Origin: an uncultured Phocaeicola sp.
GTDB taxonomy: Bacteria > Bacteroidota > Bacteroidia > Bacteroidales > Bacteroidaceae
Assembly (NCBI GenBank): GCA_944320885.1
Contig: CALUJE010000002.1
Location: 124,001 to 188,000 of the forward strand
DNA: 64,000 bases
Reading direction: 5' to 3'
The notes below the pieces were generated by a model, which saw nothing but the letters and a program-made list of their open reading frames with translations, made no database searches and had not been told where the DNA came from. Made by a program: the position numbers and the translations under genes. This document shows, piece after piece, positions 60,381 through 64,000 of this stretch; position 1 is the first letter of the stretch, and every line of letters begins with the position of its first letter.

Positions 60381-61211
60381 TTATTTGAAATACCGGTTAG
60401 TTAATCGGGAGAAATCCTTGGTTTGCATGTATTTTTCAAGCCATAGATTGATAGAGTCCCTTAATTCGGCAGATTCTTTGTTTACTCCCCATCCGTAAAA
60501 CTGGTTAAAGCTGATAGCGGTATTGATGTCAAGTTGCGGATATTGGCTTATAATTCCTTTAGCTATGCTTTCTTCGCAGATGGCATAGTCTATGTCACTA
60601 TGTGCTACGAGCGACATAAGCTGTTCGGTACTGTATTTAGGTATTTCCTTTATATAGATTGTATCTGCGATTTCCGTTGCCAGATTTTGTATGCGGTAAT
60701 ATGCCGGTGAACCTTGTGGAATATATACAGTCTTTTTCCCAAGTTCCAGAATATCTTTGATGTATGTACTGTCTGTATCTCCAGATGGTTTTCGTTGTAC
60801 CAGAATCTGCCTATTATGTAAAATTGGTTGTGTGAAGAGTAACACAGAATCTTTCTGTTCTGTAGTTATGAGCATGCTGCTCGCTATTATGTCATATTCC
60901 CCTGTATTCAGTCCTTCTATTTGTTCTTGCAGGCTCATACTTGGAGTTATCTGTACTTTTAGTCCTTTTGATTTGGCAAACTCCTGTATCAGCTCATAAT
61001 GAAATCCTGCAATAGTATCATTTTCTACATGAAATCCTATGGAGTTATATTCGGTTGTTGCATGGATTATACCCGAATTTATTATATCCTGATAGCTCCT
61101 GGGATGATATTTTCCAGTATGGTCTGCATTAAAAGAACGTAATATAGCAATCAATGCAATAATACAGACAACTGCAATGGCTGCATATATTATGTTCCTC
61201 TTCTTTTGCAT
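60381..61211 (-). CDS. Periplasmic solute-binding protein, family 3-like (MltF N-domain type)
   Basis: This 276-aa protein has a single N-terminal hydrophobic anchor (about 8-25, without a lipobox) and a type II periplasmic binding fold. GIIHATTEYNSIGFHVEND, then IAGFHYELIQEFAKSKGLKV and GEYDIIASSMLITTEQKDSV follow the amino-acid-binding SBP_bac_3 pattern. The lytic transglycosylase domain of MltF is absent. No ABC transporter genes are adjacent. It follows the porin gene by 12 bp, so the two may work together in uptake or sensing. Confidence 0.82.
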   Translation of the reverse strand: MQKKRNIIYAAIAVVCIIALIAILRSFNADHTGKYHPRSYQDIINSGIIHATTEYNSIGFHVENDTIAGFHYELIQEFAKSKGLKVQITPSMSLQEQIEGLNTGEYDIIASSMLITTEQKDSVLLFTQPILHNRQILVQRKPSGDTDSTYIKDILELGKKTVYIPQGSPAYYRIQNLATEIADTIYIKEIPKYSTEQLMSLVAHSDIDYAICEESIAKGIISQYPQLDINTAISFNQFYGWGVNKESAELRDSINLWLEKYMQTKDFSRLTNRYFK

Positions 61212-61223
61212 GTCAGTATCTGG

Positions 61224-63284
61224 TTAATTGAAGAAATTCCAGGAAAGGCCGAATTTGAACCACATTGGGTTAATAGGGTAGTGAGGTGCCAGAAAATAAT
61301 TCGACTTGCCGAGCCCTTCTGATACGTGATACATCATTACATAAATACGTGTATGCTTCAGATGTAGGTTGACATAGGCGTTAACGATAGGATAACCGCC
61401 TATTTCTATTCTGTTTTCCGGATTCTGTAAGTAGAACTGTCCGATAGCCGGTGAATAGTCAGGTGCATAATACTTGGTAAAATATCTTACATCTGCTCCC
61501 AATTCTACGCTGAGTACCTTTTTAGCCAACTTGAATTTCAGATAGAGATTATGATAGAGTGACAGGTCGGGAAGTGGTAGAACGTCCTGATTGCTACTCT
61601 TTTGGTAAGTAATCTCATTGTCCAGATGGAATATTCCAAATGCAAAATCTTTCTTCAGGGTTGCGCTTAACACCTGAATGTTGTCACTGCATTGACTTAC
61701 TTTTACGTTGTGCAGATATCCTGTAGTACTTTCGGTATTGCTTACTGCAGCATTGTCCAGATAAGTATAGTTGGTAAGATTCTCTACCCCCACAGTAAGA
61801 TTAATATCTGCTCTTTTTGCTGTAAATTCTCCTTGTATTCTGGTGCGTAGTTCTTTAGAAAGATTGTTGTCCCACCATAAATGACGTGAGTGGTAGTGGC
61901 GGTAATAGAACGTCGGATTGATTCGTTTGGTATACGCTGATGCCGCCAGCTGAATGGTATCCTTGAAAAGGGTAAAATTCAAGTCGGCATTTCCCGTTAC
62001 ATTGAATGTTCCGGCTTCTTCACCTGTAAGTGCAGTCTCACCGAAAATGCGATAATGCAAAGTCTTTCCCTGTTGTTTCAGAAGTTCACCACCTACTGAA
62101 ACTATGTTCTCGGAATATTTTCGGTTATAACGTTCTGCTGCAGTTCCGAGTGTATCTACCATTGTATATCTTCTGATTTCATGTGAAATGAATCCTGTAA
62201 GACCTGCCTTTGCCCATTTGTTGAAACCTTCTCTCAAAGCTATTCCGAAAGTGTTTTTCATTGAATAGTGATTGGTGATGTCACGTTGGTATTCATTGCC
62301 GAAGAAGTCGTTTACATAATAGTTTTCCGGTGTATCGTAGGCAATATACTGACGTTCGTTATTGCTGTACTGCAAGGTATGTATGAAACTGGTTACAGGA
62401 ATAAAATTATCGTATTTCTGTGCTGTATCTTCCGGAGCTTCATAAAATCCAAGGTTGTACCTGTGAGTCAGATATACATGAAAATTGTCATTTCTGTTCC
62501 ATGTTCTTTCCAGATTGGTCGGAATGTCCGAAGGGGTATACGAGCTGGAGTTAGGAATATCTTCCGGATTGGTGATGTATGTATCGTCAGTGATACCTCC
62601 GTTTTCAGACATTTTCATATGATTCTTGCTGAACAGGAAGTGCATGTTATATTTATCTCCAAGATAGGAAGAAAAGAATGTTCCGTTAAAGAGTGAGGTA
62701 GATTGGTTGTTGTACATACCACGTCCGTAAACATAGTCAAAGGAGAAACCGAAATTAAGGCGGCGGTTGGCATTAACGCCGAAATATGCTTTAAAACGGT
62801 CTTCGCCATCCTGTTGGCTTCCGGCCGAAAGATAAGTCAGGTTGGCAAAAGGAGATTTTGTATTAAGGAAACGGAATTCTCCTATAGGAACGATGAAATA
62901 GTCATATGGATCGGTAAAAATAAATTGTGATGCCTCCTTTCTGTGGAAGAATATGCGTGACAGACGTGGAGAACCTATGTTACCCAAATAGTTGTATTCA
63001 CCATTCAGGCCGTCTGTAAACTGCAGATTCTGGAACTGGTGCATCAGAGTGTCTACTTCTACTTCATGAGTGTTGCCCAGCAATGGTTCAATATTCCACA
63101 TGCGCAGACCTATGGGGACTGTTTTGGAGTCAACTTCAGTAGAGTCTTCTCTATTATAATCCTCGTTATTGATGTAACGGGGACCGTCAGGAGTATCTTG
63201 ATACAACTGATTGATGTTTTGTGCGAACAAGCCTTGAAAGTTCGTCACAATGAGTAGTAACAGAATAGCAATTATTTTTCTCAT
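61224..63284 (-). CDS. Putative outer-membrane porin (Bacteroidales putative porin family)
   Basis: This 686-aa exported protein has a signal peptide ending GLFAQ and then a long run of amphipathic strands rich in Tyr, Asn and Asp, closing with the aromatic C-terminal strand FKFGLSWNFFN. That is typical of an outer-membrane beta-barrel. It matches the Bacteroidetes putative porin group in length and in its opening YQDTPDGPRYINNEDYN. There is no plug or TonB box. It is co-transcribed with the solute-binding protein gene downstream. Confidence 0.85.
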   Translation of the reverse strand: MRKIIAILLLLIVTNFQGLFAQNINQLYQDTPDGPRYINNEDYNREDSTEVDSKTVPIGLRMWNIEPLLGNTHEVEVDTLMHQFQNLQFTDGLNGEYNYLGNIGSPRLSRIFFHRKEASQFIFTDPYDYFIVPIGEFRFLNTKSPFANLTYLSAGSQQDGEDRFKAYFGVNANRRLNFGFSFDYVYGRGMYNNQSTSLFNGTFFSSYLGDKYNMHFLFSKNHMKMSENGGITDDTYITNPEDIPNSSSYTPSDIPTNLERTWNRNDNFHVYLTHRYNLGFYEAPEDTAQKYDNFIPVTSFIHTLQYSNNERQYIAYDTPENYYVNDFFGNEYQRDITNHYSMKNTFGIALREGFNKWAKAGLTGFISHEIRRYTMVDTLGTAAERYNRKYSENIVSVGGELLKQQGKTLHYRIFGETALTGEEAGTFNVTGNADLNFTLFKDTIQLAASAYTKRINPTFYYRHYHSRHLWWDNNLSKELRTRIQGEFTAKRADINLTVGVENLTNYTYLDNAAVSNTESTTGYLHNVKVSQCSDNIQVLSATLKKDFAFGIFHLDNEITYQKSSNQDVLPLPDLSLYHNLYLKFKLAKKVLSVELGADVRYFTKYYAPDYSPAIGQFYLQNPENRIEIGGYPIVNAYVNLHLKHTRIYVMMYHVSEGLGKSNYFLAPHYPINPMWFKFGLSWNFFN

Positions 63285-63536
63285 AATGCCTGCAAAGTTA
63301 AATAAAAATCAATATACTATATAGCGATAGCTCGTAAGATTCATTTCCTTTTTAGGTATTTATAGATAATTCTGAAAAATGTATTTGCCTTTTTGTCGTG
63401 GCAAGGTTTTCTTTATGCAAATAGCCTTTATGATTTTTTGAATCATAAATTATGAATTTCAAAAAGAAGGATATGTTTTTTCAAATCATCGGTTATGATT
63501 TTTTAAAAGATGGCCGATATTTTTTTATTGATAACT
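63285..63536. other. AT-rich intergenic stretch with short inverted repeats
   Basis: A minus-strand promoter core for the porin gene (TAACTTTGC, 63292-63300) lies at the left end. Further right, TTTATGATT/AATCATAAA (about 63427-63449) and a second ATGATTTTTT word near 63495 give small AT-rich hairpins. I see no ORF and no convincing RNA gene. Confidence 0.45.
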
Positions 63537-63537
63537 T

Positions 63538-63576
63538 ATAAAAAAATACCGGCTGACTTTCATAGGTCAGCCGGTA
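63538..63576 (-). terminator. nifJ terminator
   Basis: On the minus strand an 11-bp perfect stem (TACCGGCTGAC / GTCAGCCGGTA, 8-nt loop) is followed by a T-run. It lies 25 nt beyond the stop codon at 63601. Confidence 0.88.
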
Positions 63577-63600
63577 CTGTGTGTATATTATGAATCAGGA

Positions 63601-64000
63601 TTAGTCTTCCCAGTTCATTTCTGCCATACGTTTGTAAGATGCATAGCGTTTCTTAGCCATGTCTTCACAAGCGTTGAACAAGTCAGCAGCTTCTGCAGGA
63701 TATTGTTTCATTACTGAAGCGAAACGAACTTCACCCTTCAGATAGTCTTGGAATGCATCCCAGTTCGGTTCTTTAGAATCGAGTGAGAACGGATTCTTTC
63801 CTTCAGCTTCCAATTCAGGGTTGAAGCGCCACAAGTGCCAGTAACCACATTCAACGGCTTTAGCCTCTTCTGCCTGTGATTTACCCATACCTGCTTTCAA
63901 TCCGTGGTTGATACATGGAGCATATGCAATAATCAAAGAAGGTCCGTGATATGCTTCAGCTTCGCGGATAGCTTTCAAAGTCTGAGCCTGGTCTGCACCC
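63601..64000 (-). CDS. nifJ: Pyruvate:ferredoxin (flavodoxin) oxidoreductase, C-terminal part
   Basis: The frame is open through the right edge of the window, so only about 133 C-terminal residues are visible. The block GPSLIIAYAPCINHGLKAG, with the cluster-ligand-region cysteine, the segment AVECGYWHLWRFNPELE and the tail AKKRYASYKRMAEMNWED are characteristic of the C-terminus of the single-chain pyruvate:ferredoxin oxidoreductase. This enzyme oxidises pyruvate to acetyl-CoA and CO2 in anaerobes. A TTG-initiated shorter frame at 63978 is only an artefact of the truncation. Confidence 0.92.
   Translation of the reverse strand, partial: GADQAQTLKAIREAEAYHGPSLIIAYAPCINHGLKAGMGKSQAEEAKAVECGYWHLWRFNPELEAEGKNPFSLDSKEPNWDAFQDYLKGEVRFASVMKQYPAEAADLFNACEDMAKKRYASYKRMAEMNWED

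Overview
The window reads as the chromosome of a gut Bacteroidales species of the Bacteroides/Phocaeicola type. This rests on several things seen in the sequence. Promoters fit the Bacteroides pattern TTTG-N18..20-TAnnTTTG and Shine-Dalgarno sites are scarce. There are many six-bladed beta-propeller lipoproteins, NVEALA peptides, SusC-era accessory families such as BspA-type LRR and DUF5686 proteins, a B12-binding radical SAM protein, and a housekeeping set (recA, glnS, aspA, nifJ, rarA). No rRNA, tRNA, CRISPR array, transposase or phage gene was found. The species was not determined.

Region 1 (1 to about 12.5 kb) is an accessory array of eleven consecutive lipoprotein genes, all on the plus strand and mostly AT-rich. 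All look like extracytoplasmic beta-propellers of three related kinds: 6-bladed propeller, BF3164/TolB-like and DUF4221-like. A decayed NVEALA peptide gene lies inside it (5282-5413). One member (11400-12482) is much richer in GC than its neighbours.

Region 2 (12.5-24.2 kb) is the part most likely to be a poorly described system. A membrane-anchored winged-helix regulator (minus strand) is divergent from an NVEALA peptide gene, which overlaps a lipoprotein with a CxxC thioredoxin-like half and a DUF1573 half. Then come two collinear copies, exactly 4590 bp apart, of a cassette [RNA hairpin - NVEALA peptide - two hairpins - DUF4221 lipoprotein]. Between the copies sit an HU-like DNA-binding protein and a transglutaminase-like lipoprotein. 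Directly downstream are a signal peptidase I and a Wzy_C/O-antigen-ligase-like membrane protein with TPRs. My inference is a secreted Cys-rich peptide pathway: the peptides keep an unchanged leader, vary in the C-terminal core, and carry an ALA site at the end of the NVEALA motif that suits signal peptidase I. The regulator and the lipoproteins could act in sensing or handling. This is a hypothesis, not a known function.

Region 3 (24.2-33.2 kb) is an RND-type exporter operon with its own promoter: adaptor, RND permease, TolC-like protein and a second, different RND permease.

Region 4 (33.2-64 kb) is mostly core genome: aspA; the minus-strand run carboxynorspermidine dehydrogenase - bcp - recA; a PhoB/PhoR-like two-component pair; a BspA-like LRR lipoprotein; a GH28 enzyme; coaW with an SGNH hydrolase; a 51-aa Pmp3/YqaE protein; a B12-radical SAM protein; the minus-strand run DUF5686 - rarA - hydroxyacid dehydrogenase - TRIC-type channel - corA; glnS; a TPR protein; a DedA protein; a RelA/SpoT homologue with an altered synthetase half; a porin with a solute-binding protein; and the 3' end of nifJ. 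The 748-bp gap upstream of glnS holds a well-formed minus-strand promoter and terminator about 55 bp apart with no ORF between them, which makes a good small-RNA candidate.
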